NCBI RefSeq assembly: GCF_008364825.1
Contig: NZ_VTTO01000005.1
Span: 224,689 to 288,688, forward strand
From: Azospirillum sp. B21
GTDB lineage: Bacteria; Pseudomonadota; Alphaproteobacteria; Azospirillales; Azospirillaceae
Direction: 5' to 3'
DNA length: 64,000 nt
Notes under the pieces: model-generated
The model's input: only the letters and a program-made list of their open reading frames with translations
What the model was told of the DNA's origin: nothing
Databases searched by the model: none
Program-made: the position numbers and the translations under genes
In this document: piece by piece, positions 26,436 to 38,321 of the stretch
Position numbering within the stretch: position 1 is the stretch's first letter
Layout: the number at the start of each line of letters is the position of its first letter

Positions 26436-27665
26436 TTACCGCTCCGGCCGGGTGAAGAGCCGCAGGATCAGTGCGCCGATGGAGGCGATGGTCGCCACCG
26501 CGATGACGCCGTTCCAGCCCCAGTTTGCCAGCGCTTGGCTGCCCAGCGTGGCGCCGGCCGCCATGCCGATGAACATGCCCACCATCAGCACCGCGTTCAG
26601 TCGGCTGCGGGCGGCCGGATCAATGCCATAGACGATGGTTTGATGGGCGATCAGCGAAGCCTGGACGCCAAGGTCGAAGCCGACGGCACTGGCCACCAGC
26701 AGCCACAGGCGGCCGCCCTCCGGCACCAGCGGCGACAGGAACATGGCGGCGAAGGACAGCGCGGCGAGGCCGGCGCCCAGCCGGGTCATCAGTTCCGGTC
26801 CGCGGCTGTCGGCGATCCGTCCGGCGACCGGCGCCACCAGCGCGCCCGCCGCACCGGCCAGCCCGAAGGCACCCGCCGCGGCGGCGCCCAGATGGAACGG
26901 CGTACCATGCAGCATGACCGCCAGCGTCGACCAGAAGGCGCTGAAGCCCAGCGACAGCAGGCCCTGCGCCATGGCGGCGCGGCGCAGTGCCGGATGACGG
27001 CCCCACAGCACGGTCAGCGAAGCCAGCAGTTCCCCATAACCGAGACTGGTCGTCGGTGCGAAGCGCGGCAGGCCGCGCCACAGCGCCACGCCCAGCAGCG
27101 CGATGCTTCCCGCCGCCGCCACGAACACCGCGCGCCAGCCGAAATGCTCGGCGATGAGGCCGCTGACCACCCGCGACAGCAGGATGCCGAGCAGCAGGCC
27201 GGTCATCACCGTGCCGACCACCCGGCCGCGGTGTTCCGCCGGCGCCAAGGTCGCGGCGGCGGGCACGATGTCCTGCGCCAGGGTCGCCGACAGGCCGAGA
27301 ACCAGGCTCGCCGCCAGAAGGCCCGCGATGGACGGCGCGAAGCCCGCCGCCAGCAATGCCGCGACCAGCATGGCCGCCTTGGCCAGGATGATCCTGCGCC
27401 GGTCAAAGCGGTCGCCCAGCGGCGCCAGCAACAGGATGCCGGCGGCATAGCCGAGCTGGGTCAGCGTCGGCACCCAGCCGACCGAGCGGCCGTCGGCCTG
27501 GATGTCGGGACCGAGGATGCCCAGCATCGGCTGGCTGTAATAGAGCGATGCCGCCGCCAGACCGGCACCGGCGGCCAGCAGGAAAACCAGCGGCCGGCTG
27601 AGCCCGGCATCGGAGGGCGCCGGCATCGCGGCTGCGGCGCTATGCGCGGTTTGAATGGTCGTCAT
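26436..27665 (-). CDS. MFS transporter, arabinose-efflux-permease-like
   Basis: This 409-residue, twelve-helix protein has the MFS motif A loop LLLAPLGDRFDRRRII (about 77-92) and its weaker repeat VAGRIADSRGPEL after helix 7. SLYYSQPMLGILGPDI near the N-terminus is typical of the YnfM/AraJ-like efflux branch. GGGAGG lies about eight bases before the ATG at 27665. It is divergent from a LysR gene 98 bases away and is probably regulated by it; the exported compound is unknown. Confidence 0.9.
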   Translation of the reverse strand: MTTIQTAHSAAAAMPAPSDAGLSRPLVFLLAAGAGLAAASLYYSQPMLGILGPDIQADGRSVGWVPTLTQLGYAAGILLLAPLGDRFDRRRIILAKAAMLVAALLAAGFAPSIAGLLAASLVLGLSATLAQDIVPAAATLAPAEHRGRVVGTVMTGLLLGILLSRVVSGLIAEHFGWRAVFVAAAGSIALLGVALWRGLPRFAPTTSLGYGELLASLTVLWGRHPALRRAAMAQGLLSLGFSAFWSTLAVMLHGTPFHLGAAAAGAFGLAGAAGALVAPVAGRIADSRGPELMTRLGAGLAALSFAAMFLSPLVPEGGRLWLLVASAVGFDLGVQASLIAHQTIVYGIDPAARSRLNAVLMVGMFIGMAAGATLGSQALANWGWNGVIAVATIASIGALILRLFTRPER

Positions 27666-27750
27666 CGTGAGACCCTCCCAAGAAACTGAACGAGAGGGAC
27701 TATGGCGGCCGGGTTCCCAGGACGGTAGCCGGATCAGGTGTAGATTTGCT

Positions 27751-27765
27751 ATACGTAGAGCGTAT
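27751..27765. promoter_or_regulatory. Perfect LysR-type palindrome over the regulator start codon
   Basis: ATACG-TAGAG-CGTAT is a perfect interrupted palindrome containing the LysR consensus T-N11-A (27752-27764). It overlaps the start codon of the LysR gene and faces the divergent MFS gene, as expected for autoregulation and control of the exporter. Confidence 0.6.
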
Positions 27766-28702
27766 GAGCATAGACCTTCCGTTGGCCGGCAGCGACCGCA
27801 TCGCCTTGTTGGAAACCTTCGTCCGTATCGTGGATGCCGGCAGCCTGTCGGCCGCGGCGGCACAGCTCGGCAGTACCCAGCCGACGGTCAGCCGACGCCT
27901 GCAACAGCTGGAACGGATGCTGGGCGTCCGCCTGCTGCAGCGCTCCACCCACCGGATGGCGCTGACCGACGACGGGTCGCGTTGCTACGAGCGTGCCAAG
28001 GATCTGCTCGCCGGATGGCAGATGCTGGAAAGCGACGTGCGCGGGGCGGACGACCAGCCGTCCGGCCATCTGCGGGTGGTGGCGCCGCATGCGTTCGGGC
28101 AGCAGCAGCTGATCGGGCCGGTGGCCGACTATCTGCAACGCTACCCGCGGATGACGGTGGAATGGCTGCTGCACGACCGCATGCCCGATTTCATCGGCGA
28201 GGGCATCGACTGCGCCATCCGCGTCGGCGAGGTCGGCGACCCGTCGGTGATCGCCCTGCGGCTGGCGGAGGTGCCGCGGATCGCCGTCGCCTCCCCTGCC
28301 CTGCTCGATGGGCGCCCGGTCCCGGCGCATGCGTCCGAGCTGGTGGATTTGCCCTGGCTGGCGCTGCGCACCTTCTATCGCGACGAGGTGACGCTGACCC
28401 ATGCCGAAACCGGCGAAGCGGTGACCTTCCCCATCCGTCCGCGCCTGTCCACCGACGGGTTGCAGGCGATCCGCAACGCGGCGCTTCGCGGGCTGGGGGC
28501 GGCCATCGCGTCGGAATGGGCGCTGGTGGACGATCTGGCGACCGGGCAGCTGGTGCATCTGGCGCCGGAATGGCAGGCAGCGGCGCTGCCGGTGCATCTG
28601 GTCTATCCGCCGGCCCGGCACCAGCCGACACGCCTCCGCCGCTTCATCGAGGCGATGCGCGTCGCGGTGCCCATCGCCTTCCGGACGATCCAGGCACCGT
28701 GA
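27764..28702 (+). CDS. LysR-family transcriptional regulator
   Basis: This 312-residue protein has the LysR helix-turn-helix at about 11-66 (FVRIVDAGSLSAAAAQLGST, then QPTVSRRLQQLERMLG) and a substrate-binding domain with IDCAIRVGEVGDPSVIAL (about 145-162). This is typical of the CrgA/DmlR-like branch. The ATG at 27764 sits inside a palindromic operator-like site. It is divergent from the MFS gene, the likely target. The 3' end converges on the chemoreceptor gene with only 15 bases between stops. Confidence 0.92.
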   Translation: MSIDLPLAGSDRIALLETFVRIVDAGSLSAAAAQLGSTQPTVSRRLQQLERMLGVRLLQRSTHRMALTDDGSRCYERAKDLLAGWQMLESDVRGADDQPSGHLRVVAPHAFGQQQLIGPVADYLQRYPRMTVEWLLHDRMPDFIGEGIDCAIRVGEVGDPSVIALRLAEVPRIAVASPALLDGRPVPAHASELVDLPWLALRTFYRDEVTLTHAETGEAVTFPIRPRLSTDGLQAIRNAALRGLGAAIASEWALVDDLATGQLVHLAPEWQAAALPVHLVYPPARHQPTRLRRFIEAMRVAVPIAFRTIQAP

Positions 28703-28717
28703 CGGCGAACCGCAAGC

Positions 28718-30400
28718 TCAGGCGGCGCGGACGGTGGAGAGGAAGTCCTCGACCTCGCTGCGCAGCTTGACAGTCTCGCGCACCAGACCGCTGGCGGCTT
28801 CCAGCACGCCGGATGCGGCGGTGCCGGTCTGCCCGACGGTCTGGGCGACGCCGGCGATGTTGCTGTTGACCTCCGCCGTGTGGCGGGCGGCCTGCTGGAT
28901 GTTGGCGCCGATGTCCTTGGTGGCGGCGCTCTGCTGCTCCACCGCCGAGGCGATGGCGGTTGCGATGTCGCTGACCGAGGTGATGGTGGCACCGATGCCC
29001 TGCACCGCCGTTACCGTGCTGCCGGTGAACTGCTGGATTTCCAGCACCTTGGCCTGGATGTCGTCGGTGGCGCGGGCGGTCTGGTTGGCGAGCGCCTTCA
29101 CTTCCGACGCGACGACGGCGAAGCCCTTGCCGTGTTCGCCGGCGCGTGCGGCTTCGATGGTGGCGTTCAGGGCCAGCAGGTTGGTCTGGCCGGCGATGGC
29201 GTTGATCAGCTCCACCACCTGCCCGATCTCCTGGGCGGCCGATGCCAGGCTGTGGATCATGCCGTCGATCTTCGCCGCCTCGTCCACCGCGCGGCTGGCG
29301 ACGGAGGTGGACATCGTCACCTGACGGCCGATCTCGGCGATGGAGGCGAACAGCTCCTCCGTTGCGGCGGCGACGGTGTTGACGTTGCTGCTGGCCTGCT
29401 CGGAGGCCTGTGACACTGCATGCGCCTGGGTGCCCGACCGCTCGGCGGCGCCGGCCATGCCGGTGGCGGTGCTTTCCATCTGGTGGGACGCCGCAGCGAC
29501 GGCACCCACCACTCCCATCACGCGCGCCTCGAACCGGGCGGCCATGTCGAGCAGGGCGGCGCGGCGTTCGGCTTCCGTGCGCTCCTTCTGCGCCTCGGCC
29601 TCCGCCTGCAGGCGGCGCACCTCGAGACCGTTGCGCTTGAACTCATCCAGCGCGCGGGCGAGCGTGCCGACCTCGTCGCCGCGGTCCTGGTGGCCGATGG
29701 CGACCGACAGGTCACCGGTGGAAATGCGGTTGGTGGCCTGGGTCAGCTGCAGGATGGGGGTGGTGATGCGCCGGCCGATCCAGACGGCGAGGCCGAGGCT
29801 GATCGCCGCCAGCACCGCGATCACGCCGGCGATGTTCAGCATGGTCTGCAGCCGCGCGGCGGCCACGGTGTCGAGATAGACGCCGGAACTGACGACCCAG
29901 CCCCATCCCTTGGTCAGCTTGGAATAGGCCGACTTCTCCACCGGATCGCTCGATCCCGGCTTGGGAAAGAAGAAGGAGGAATAGCCGCCGCCGGATTCGG
30001 CCGCCGCGATCTCGTCGCGCACGAACAGCCGGCCGGTCTTGTCGGTGCTGTCCCACATGGCCTTGCCTTCGACCTGCGGGTTCAGGTGGGCCAGGATGTT
30101 GCCCTTGCGGTCGAGGATCAGCGCATATTCCGACCCGTCGTAGCGGGCAGACCGCGCAACGTCGAGCGCCAGCTTCTGCGCGTCGGCGACCGGCAGCTCG
30201 CCGGACGCGGCCCGCTGTTCGAACCGTTCGATGACTGAGGTGACCATCTCCACCGCGACGCGGGCGCGGGCCTGGCGCTCCTCCATCATCACGGTGCCGA
30301 GCGACCTTGCGGTCATGGCCCCGGCGCCGACCAGCGCCAGGACGGTGATCAGGGGCAGCAGCAGCAGGCGCCCCCGGATGCCACGCAGTGCGGAAATCAT
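28718..30400 (-). CDS. Methyl-accepting chemotaxis protein with single Cache sensor
   Basis: This 560-residue receptor has an N-terminal membrane helix (about 9-30) and a periplasmic Cache_2-like domain (about 35-185; [28 protein letters not shown] and [13 protein letters not shown]). A second helix (about 190-212) and a HAMP domain follow. The signalling hairpin holds the invariant tip [20 protein letters not shown] and [15 protein letters not shown]. It should feed CheA/CheW; no chemotaxis genes are adjacent. The ligand is probably a small organic acid, as for other Cache_2 receptors. The start at 30400 (MISALRG) is preferred to a longer hydrophilic frame, though its ribosome site is weak. 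Confidence 0.92.
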   Translation of the reverse strand: MISALRGIRGRLLLLPLITVLALVGAGAMTARSLGTVMMEERQARARVAVEMVTSVIERFEQRAASGELPVADAQKLALDVARSARYDGSEYALILDRKGNILAHLNPQVEGKAMWDSTDKTGRLFVRDEIAAAESGGGYSSFFFPKPGSSDPVEKSAYSKLTKGWGWVVSSGVYLDTVAAARLQTMLNIAGVIAVLAAISLGLAVWIGRRITTPILQLTQATNRISTGDLSVAIGHQDRGDEVGTLARALDEFKRNGLEVRRLQAEAEAQKERTEAERRAALLDMAARFEARVMGVVGAVAAASHQMESTATGMAGAAERSGTQAHAVSQASEQASSNVNTVAAATEELFASIAEIGRQVTMSTSVASRAVDEAAKIDGMIHSLASAAQEIGQVVELINAIAGQTNLLALNATIEAARAGEHGKGFAVVASEVKALANQTARATDDIQAKVLEIQQFTGSTVTAVQGIGATITSVSDIATAIASAVEQQSAATKDIGANIQQAARHTAEVNSNIAGVAQTVGQTGTAASGVLEAASGLVRETVKLRSEVEDFLSTVRAA

Positions 30401-30576
30401 GTCTCTGTTGTCCCCGGCGACTGGCTTTTTTGCGGCATGCGTCTCGGCCGCGCCGTGGCCGGACACACCGGAACGGCCGACCGGCGCCGCACCCCTCTGG
30501 GCGGCGCCGGCTTGACCGTTTACGCACTCATATCGCGTGATCTTTCACAGATGGTTTACACGCTGCACAAAACCGG

Positions 30577-31902
30577 TCAGCGGTTCACCACCTTGGGCGG
30601 GAGCGCATAGACCAGCAGGGCGCCGATCACGAGACAGCCGGAGAAGAACCACAAGGCCGCGCTGCTGCTGCCGGTCAGGTCGATGACGATGCCGATCAGC
30701 GAGTTGCTGACCAAACCGGCGATGCTGGCGAGCGAGATCGCCATGGCGAAGCCGGTGGCCGCCGCCGTGCCCTTCAGGAAAGTGGCCGGCAGGCTGAAAT
30801 AGGCCGGAAGCGGACCCAGCACGCCGACCGACGCGACGGTGAACAGGGCCACGGTGGCAACGAGGTTGTCGGCGAAGAAGGTGCTGGTGGCCATCGCGGC
30901 CGAGGCGGCCAGGAAGGGGATGATGATGTGCCAGCGGCGCTCGCGCATCCGGTCGGAACTGGCGCCGATCAGCAGGATGCCAACCACGGCGACGATGTTG
31001 GGGATCATCGTCAGCAGGCCGATGTGGAACGGATCCATCACGCCGGTCTTGCGGATGAAGGTGGGCAGCCAGAAACCGATGGCGTAGGCGGTCAGCAGGA
31101 TGGCGAAGTCGATGCCGCCGAGCATCCAGACCTTCAGGTTCAGCAGGCCTTCCTTGAAGCTGTGGCCGACATTCTTGGCCTCGGCATCGTCGCCGCGCAG
31201 GTCGACGGCAAGGCGGGCCTTCTCATCCTCCGACAGCCACTTGGCATCCCTGTAGGAATTCGGCAGGGCCACGAAGGTCAGGAAGCCCAGGAGCACGCTG
31301 GGCAGCGCTTCCAGCAGGAACAGCCACTGCCAGCCGCGCAGGCCCTGGACATTGTCGAAATGGCTCATGATCCAGCCCGACAGCGGGCCGCCGATCACGC
31401 TGGACAGCGGCAGGCCGATGACGAACAGCGCCATGATGCGGCCGCGGCGGTAGGTCGGGAACCACAGCGTCAGGTAATAGAGCACGCCGGGCAGGAAGCC
31501 GGCCTCGGCGGCGCCCAGCAGGAAACGGACGATGTAGAACTGGGTCGGCGAGGTGACCAGCATGGTGGCGGCCGACAGCAGGCCCCAGGTGATCATGATG
31601 CGGGCGATCCACAGCCGCGCGCCGACCTTGGTCAGCACGAGGTTGCTCGGCACCTCGAACAGGATGTAGCCCACGAAGAACAGGCCGGCGCCCAGACCAT
31701 AGGCGGCCTCGCTGAATTGGAGGTCGCCCATCATCTGCAGCTTGGCGAAGCCGATGTTGATGCGGTCGAGATAGGCCGCCAGATAGCAGAAGCAGAGGAA
31801 GGGAATGAGGCGCCAGGTGATCTTCTTGTAGAGCTGGTCCGCATCGACGGACTGCGCCGCGCCAATTGCGGCATTCGCTGTTGTCGTCTGGGCATAGGAC
31901 AT
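30577..31902 (-). CDS. nicT: MFS transporter of the ACS family, NicT-like nicotinate permease candidate
   Basis: This 441-residue, twelve-helix protein begins with the anion:cation symporter signature RLIPFLCFCYLAAYLDRINI (about 32-51) and has FFVGYILFEVPSNL near residue 76-89, as in phthalate and NicT-type permeases. GGAG lies eight bases before the ATG. It follows the nic catabolic genes on the same strand, separated from nicF by 257 bases that hold a large inverted repeat, so it may be expressed at a different level. Import of nicotinate or a hydroxylated derivative is inferred from position. Confidence 0.85.
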   Translation of the reverse strand: MSYAQTTTANAAIGAAQSVDADQLYKKITWRLIPFLCFCYLAAYLDRINIGFAKLQMMGDLQFSEAAYGLGAGLFFVGYILFEVPSNLVLTKVGARLWIARIMITWGLLSAATMLVTSPTQFYIVRFLLGAAEAGFLPGVLYYLTLWFPTYRRGRIMALFVIGLPLSSVIGGPLSGWIMSHFDNVQGLRGWQWLFLLEALPSVLLGFLTFVALPNSYRDAKWLSEDEKARLAVDLRGDDAEAKNVGHSFKEGLLNLKVWMLGGIDFAILLTAYAIGFWLPTFIRKTGVMDPFHIGLLTMIPNIVAVVGILLIGASSDRMRERRWHIIIPFLAASAAMATSTFFADNLVATVALFTVASVGVLGPLPAYFSLPATFLKGTAAATGFAMAISLASIAGLVSNSLIGIVIDLTGSSSAALWFFSGCLVIGALLVYALPPKVVNR

Positions 31903-32031
31903 GTCGTCTGTCTCCTTACGCTGATCGCGTTGTGAACCCGTCCTGTTTTTTCATGCCGGCGCCGCCTGTCTCGGGTGCGGCGCCGGGTGTTGGCCCCAGT
32001 TTGTTTTTTTGTTGGTCCTGAAGTGCCCATC

Positions 32032-32145
32032 CCCCTCTCCCCCCCGGGGAGAGGGTCGGGGTGAGGGGGATGCATGGCGTGGATTCTTGAGGAAGAGCCG
32101 CCGCGCGTCCCCCTCACCCTAACCCTCTCCCCGGGGGGAGAGGGG
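32032..32145. repeat. Long inverted repeat between nicF and the NicT-like gene
   Basis: Arms at 32032-32070 and 32108-32145 are inverted copies differing by one single-base indel and one or two substitutions, separated by 37 bases. Each arm contains CCCCTCTCC and GGGGAGAGGG blocks that can fold on themselves. It resembles the element at 1007-1125 in layout and composition. It lies inside the predicted nic transcript and could act as an attenuator or mRNA stabiliser. Confidence 0.85.
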
Positions 32146-32159
32146 ATTCCACCGGTATC

Positions 32160-32792
32160 TCACCGGCCGAACCGGTCGATCACCTCCTGCTTGTTCACCA
32201 CATCGCCGTATTTGCTGTCGATGTCGAACAGGTTGGCTTCGTGCGGGCCGTCGTGGCGGTCGCCGACGCATTCGCGCACGACGATGGTGCGGAAGCCGTG
32301 CTGGACCGCATCGACGGCGGTGGCGCGGATGCAGCCGCTGGTCGAGCAACCGGTCAGCACCACCGTGTCCACCCCCATCGCATGCAGCATCGGGGCGAGG
32401 CTGGTGCCGAAGAAGGAGCTGGCATACTGCTTGGAGATCACCACCTCGTGCGCAAGCGGCATGACCTCCGGGCAGAAGGCGGCGAGCGGGTTGCCCTCCA
32501 CCATGTCCTTCATCACCGGGGCCTTGCGCACCCACATGCCGCCATCGGCGAAATGGCCGGGGTGATAGCGGATGTTGGTGTGGACGACCGGGATGCCGGC
32601 GCGGCGGGCGGCGTCCAACAACTCCACCGTCTCCGCCACCGCGCTCACCACACCGGGGGCGTAGAGCGGCGCGCCTTCGGTGGTGTAGCCCTGCATGAAG
32701 TCGATCACCAGCAGGGCCGGCCGCTCGCCGAAGCCGATCCGGTTGCCCCAGACGCCCTTGTAATTGTCGGATACGCTCTGCCCGTCGGTCAT
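32160..32792 (-). CDS. nicF: Maleamate amidohydrolase NicF
   Basis: This 210-residue isochorismatase-fold hydrolase converts maleamate to maleate and ammonia, a late step of nicotinate breakdown. The triad is present: D31 (LLVIDFMQG), K121 (VVISKQYAS) and C154 (TGCSTSGCIRAT), offset slightly from the Pseudomonas putida NicF residues as I recall them. The cis-peptide region follows VVLTG as in the family. GAGGAG lies a few bases before the ATG, eleven bases after the nicE stop, so the genes form one operon. Confidence 0.93.
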   Translation of the reverse strand: MTDGQSVSDNYKGVWGNRIGFGERPALLVIDFMQGYTTEGAPLYAPGVVSAVAETVELLDAARRAGIPVVHTNIRYHPGHFADGGMWVRKAPVMKDMVEGNPLAAFCPEVMPLAHEVVISKQYASSFFGTSLAPMLHAMGVDTVVLTGCSTSGCIRATAVDAVQHGFRTIVVRECVGDRHDGPHEANLFDIDSKYGDVVNKQEVIDRFGR

Positions 32793-32803
32793 GTGGCCGC
32801 TCC

Positions 32804-33556
32804 TCAGTAAGCGCCGGACAGCAAGGCGCCGGCGCCGGGAACGATCGGTTCCAGCTTCAGCGCCTTCAGCATGGCGTAGGTCGTGGCGATGGCGGCGGTC
32901 AGCACCGGCTTGCCGGTCTCCGCCTCTACCCGCGGCACCACCGGCAGCGACGGCATCTGCACGCAGGCGGACAGCACCACCACGTCCACGCCCTCCAGGT
33001 TCATGCCGCGCACGATGTCCGGCAGGTTGTTCGGGTCGTGCCGGGCGACGTCGAGGTTGTCGGGAATCTCCAGAGCGCGCCAGTCCTGCACCTCGAAGCC
33101 CTCGGCGCGGATATAGTCCACCACCAGTTCGGTCAGCGGGCGCATGTAGGGGGCGACGATGGCGATGCGCTTGGCGCCCATCACCTTCAGCCCGTCGACC
33201 AGAGCGCCGGCGCTGGTGACCACCGGGGCCGGGGCGTCGTTCTCCAGCGTCTTGCGGGCGAGGCGAGCTTCGGACTCGCGGTGATAGCCGAGGCCCATCG
33301 ACATGATGGCGACGAGGCAGGCATAGCCCAGCACATCGACGCGGGCGTCCGACAGCTCGACGGCGCAGCGGTCGGATTCGGCGTCCATCGCCGCCAGCTC
33401 GTCCTTCTTGACCGTCTTCATCCGCATGCGGGCGGAATGGAAGGTAAAGCGTTCCGGGCGGATCGCCTGACGCGCGGTCAGCATGGCCGGGATTTCCGTT
33501 TCCATGGTGACGTTGGAGCTGGGGACGATCTGGCCGATGCGGTACAGCGAAGACAT
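32804..33556 (-). CDS. nicE: Maleate cis-trans isomerase NicE
   Basis: This 250-residue Asp/Glu-racemase-fold enzyme isomerises maleate to fumarate, which enters the citric-acid cycle. The two catalytic cysteines are C80 (LGYACLVA) and C198 (LSACVQMPSL), with the same 118-residue spacing as in the P. putida enzyme. The start at 33556 gives the usual length of 250; AGGAACC lies upstream. It is 18 bases after nicD and 11 before nicF. Confidence 0.95.
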   Translation of the reverse strand: MSSLYRIGQIVPSSNVTMETEIPAMLTARQAIRPERFTFHSARMRMKTVKKDELAAMDAESDRCAVELSDARVDVLGYACLVAIMSMGLGYHRESEARLARKTLENDAPAPVVTSAGALVDGLKVMGAKRIAIVAPYMRPLTELVVDYIRAEGFEVQDWRALEIPDNLDVARHDPNNLPDIVRGMNLEGVDVVVLSACVQMPSLPVVPRVEAETGKPVLTAAIATTYAMLKALKLEPIVPGAGALLSGAY

Positions 33557-33574
33557 GCGGGTGGTTCCTATCAA

Positions 33575-36015
<2,441 letters not shown>

Positions 36016-37065
36016 ATGCCGGTGAGCGATCGCGAACTCACGCAGATGTTCGAACGGGTTCTGACCCTGTCCAAGGTGGACAAGACCCAGAGCGTCGCTG
36101 TGCTGAAAAGCGACTATTCCAACCCGCGCATCGTGCGTGCGGCGATGGACGCGGCCCAGCGCCTGGGGGCGAACGTCTACGGAGTCGAACTGCCGGCCTT
36201 CAACCACCCGCGCGCCATGGGCATGGACATGACCGCCTATTGCGGCGACACGCCGCTGACCGGCAACCTCGCCGCCCAGCGCGCGTTGGAGGCGGCGGAC
36301 CTGATCGTCGACACCATGATGCTGCTGCATTCGCCGGAGCAGGAGCAGATCCTGAAGACCGGCACCCGCATCCTGCTGGCGGTGGAGCCGCCGGAGGTGC
36401 TGGCCCGCATCATGCCGACGGAGGAGGACAAGATCCGCGTCAACGCCGCGGCGGAACGGCTGAAGCGCGCCCGCTCCATCGCCGTCACCTCCAAGGCCGG
36501 AAGCGATTTCCGCGCGACGCTGGGCCAGTATCCGACGGTCACGGAGTACGGCTTCGCCGACGAGCCCGGCCGCTGGGACCATTGGCCGAGCGGGTTCCTG
36601 TTCTCCTGGCCGGACGAGGGCAGCGCCGAAGGCACGCTGGTGCTCGACGTCGGCGACATCCTGCTGCCCTTCAAGACCTATGTGCGGGAGAAGGTGACGC
36701 TGGAGATCGAGGAGGGCTTCATCCGCCGCATCCATGGCGGGTTCGAGGCGGAGTACCTGCGCGACTACATGGCCTACTTCAAGGATCCGGAGGTCTACGG
36801 CATCTCCCACATCGGCTGGGGCCTGCAGCCGCGGGCGCAATGGACGGCGATGGGCCTGCACGACAAGAACGACGGCATGTGCATGGACGCCCGCGCCTTC
36901 TACGGCAACTTCCTGTTCTCCACCGGCCCGAACACCGAGGTTGGCGGCAGCCGCAAGACTCCCTGCCACATGGACATCCCCTTGCGAGGCTGCGACATCC
37001 TGCTGGACGGCGAACCGGTGGTGCTGGCCGGCGACGTGGTGGCGCCGGAAGCCTCCAGGGCATGA
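36016..37065 (+). CDS. nicX: 2,5-dihydroxypyridine 5,6-dioxygenase NicX
   Basis: This 349-residue non-haem iron enzyme opens the ring of 2,5-dihydroxypyridine to N-formylmaleamate. Predicted Fe(II) ligands H265 (GISHIGWG), H318 and D320 (PCHMDIPLRG) are at the same numbers reported for P. putida NicX. GGGAGAG precedes the ATG. It starts the rightward unit nicX-nicR-nicA-nicB, divergent from nicC. Confidence 0.96.
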   Translation: MPVSDRELTQMFERVLTLSKVDKTQSVAVLKSDYSNPRIVRAAMDAAQRLGANVYGVELPAFNHPRAMGMDMTAYCGDTPLTGNLAAQRALEAADLIVDTMMLLHSPEQEQILKTGTRILLAVEPPEVLARIMPTEEDKIRVNAAAERLKRARSIAVTSKAGSDFRATLGQYPTVTEYGFADEPGRWDHWPSGFLFSWPDEGSAEGTLVLDVGDILLPFKTYVREKVTLEIEEGFIRRIHGGFEAEYLRDYMAYFKDPEVYGISHIGWGLQPRAQWTAMGLHDKNDGMCMDARAFYGNFLFSTGPNTEVGGSRKTPCHMDIPLRGCDILLDGEPVVLAGDVVAPEASRA

Positions 37066-37159
37066 AGTGGGGCATGAGGGCGGAGTGAGACCGAAAGCCT
37101 GCCGCCCTTCCCTGCCCCCGCCGCCGCTGCTATCGTCCGCCACACACCCGGTCCACCGC

Positions 37160-37654
37160 ATGTTGTCCCCGATGACCCAAGACCTGCTGCCTGAAGACGG
37201 CGCCGAAACCGGACCCGGTGAAGCCGATTACGTCTTCTCCGACCAGATCGGCCATTTGCTGCGGCGGGCCTATCAGCGGCACCTCGCCATCTTCCAGCGC
37301 AACGCCTGCGACCCTCAGCTGACCTCGGTTCAGTTCGTCACGCTCTGCGCCATCCGCGACAACGGGCCGAGTTCGCTGATCGAACTGGTGAAGTCCACCG
37401 CCATCGATCAGGCGACGATCCGCGGCATCGTCGACCGGCTGAAGGCGCGCGGGCTGATCCGCCAGACCTCCGACGCCCAGGACCGGCGCAAGGTCATCAA
37501 CTGCCTGACTGACGAGGGGCGGCAGCTGCTGGAGGACATGGTCCCCTGCGCCAAGCGGATCAGCGAGATGACCATGGGACAGCTGAACCCGGCGGAACGG
37601 CTGGCCGTCACCCATGTCCTGCAGAAGATGATCGCGCAGGACGGGGAGGAGTAA
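37160..37654 (+). CDS. nicR: MarR-family regulator NicR
   Basis: This protein of about 164 residues has the MarR winged helix: LTSVQFVTLCAIRDNGPSSL (about 53-72), IDQATIRGIVDRLKARGLI (about 83-101) with recognition helix, and a DAQDRRKVINCLTDEG wing. By homology it represses nic genes and is released by 6-hydroxynicotinate. The start is uncertain between ATG 37160 and 37172; no clear ribosome site. It lies between nicX and nicA on the same strand. Confidence 0.9.
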   Translation: MLSPMTQDLLPEDGAETGPGEADYVFSDQIGHLLRRAYQRHLAIFQRNACDPQLTSVQFVTLCAIRDNGPSSLIELVKSTAIDQATIRGIVDRLKARGLIRQTSDAQDRRKVINCLTDEGRQLLEDMVPCAKRISEMTMGQLNPAERLAVTHVLQKMIAQDGEE

Positions 37655-37736
37655 CCCACCGCAGGATGGCCGACATGCCACGTCACCCTGCCAATGCCGC
37701 GGGGATGCGGATCCCATCGCACCGGACGGACGCCTT

Positions 37737-38321
37737 ATGGAAAAGACCATCGCGCTGCGGGTGAATGGCCGCGCCGTCACGGTGACGGCGATGGCCGACA
37801 CGCCGCTGCTCTACATCCTGCGCAACGATCTGGCCCTGAACGGGCCGAAATACGGCTGCGGGCTCGGCGAGTGCGGTGCCTGCACCGTCATCCTCGACGG
37901 CGTCGCCGCCCGGTCCTGCGTGATCCCGCTGGCCGGCGCGGAAGGGCGAGAAGTGGTGACCTTGGAAGGGTTGGGCAGCAGCAGCGCACCCCACCCGGTC
38001 CAGCAGGCCTTCATCGAGGAACAGGCGGCCCAGTGCGGCTATTGCATGAACGGCATGATCATGACCGCCAAGGCCCTGCTCGACCGCAACCAGAATCCGA
38101 CGATGGACGAGGTGCGCCGCGCCCTGTCCGGCAACCTGTGCCGCTGCGGCACCCATGTCGAAATCCTGCGCGCCGTCATGCGGGCTGCGCAGCTTCTCTC
38201 CTCCCCCGGAGCACATCATGACGATCAACCCAACGCCCGGCCCGACGCCCGAAACGCAATCCCAGCCGACGCCGACCCGTGCGGAGCTGATGGCGGCGAC
38301 CGGCGTCCTGCTGATCGTTGA
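37737..38321 (+). CDS. nicA: Nicotinate dehydrogenase small subunit NicA (2Fe-2S), C-terminally extended
   Basis: This 194-residue xanthine-dehydrogenase-type ferredoxin has its first cluster in CGLGECGACTV (about 42-52) and the second in QCGYCMNG (about 101-108) with CRCG (about 137-140). It passes electrons from the molybdenum centre of NicB. Known NicA proteins are near 157 residues. Here the frame stays open for about 35 more Asp/Ala/Pro-rich residues, overlapping the nicB start by 104 bases. The tail may be a real extension or reflect a start of nicB that differs from mine. Confidence 0.92.
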   Translation: MEKTIALRVNGRAVTVTAMADTPLLYILRNDLALNGPKYGCGLGECGACTVILDGVAARSCVIPLAGAEGREVVTLEGLGSSSAPHPVQQAFIEEQAAQCGYCMNGMIMTAKALLDRNQNPTMDEVRRALSGNLCRCGTHVEILRAVMRAAQLLSSPGAHHDDQPNARPDARNAIPADADPCGADGGDRRPADR

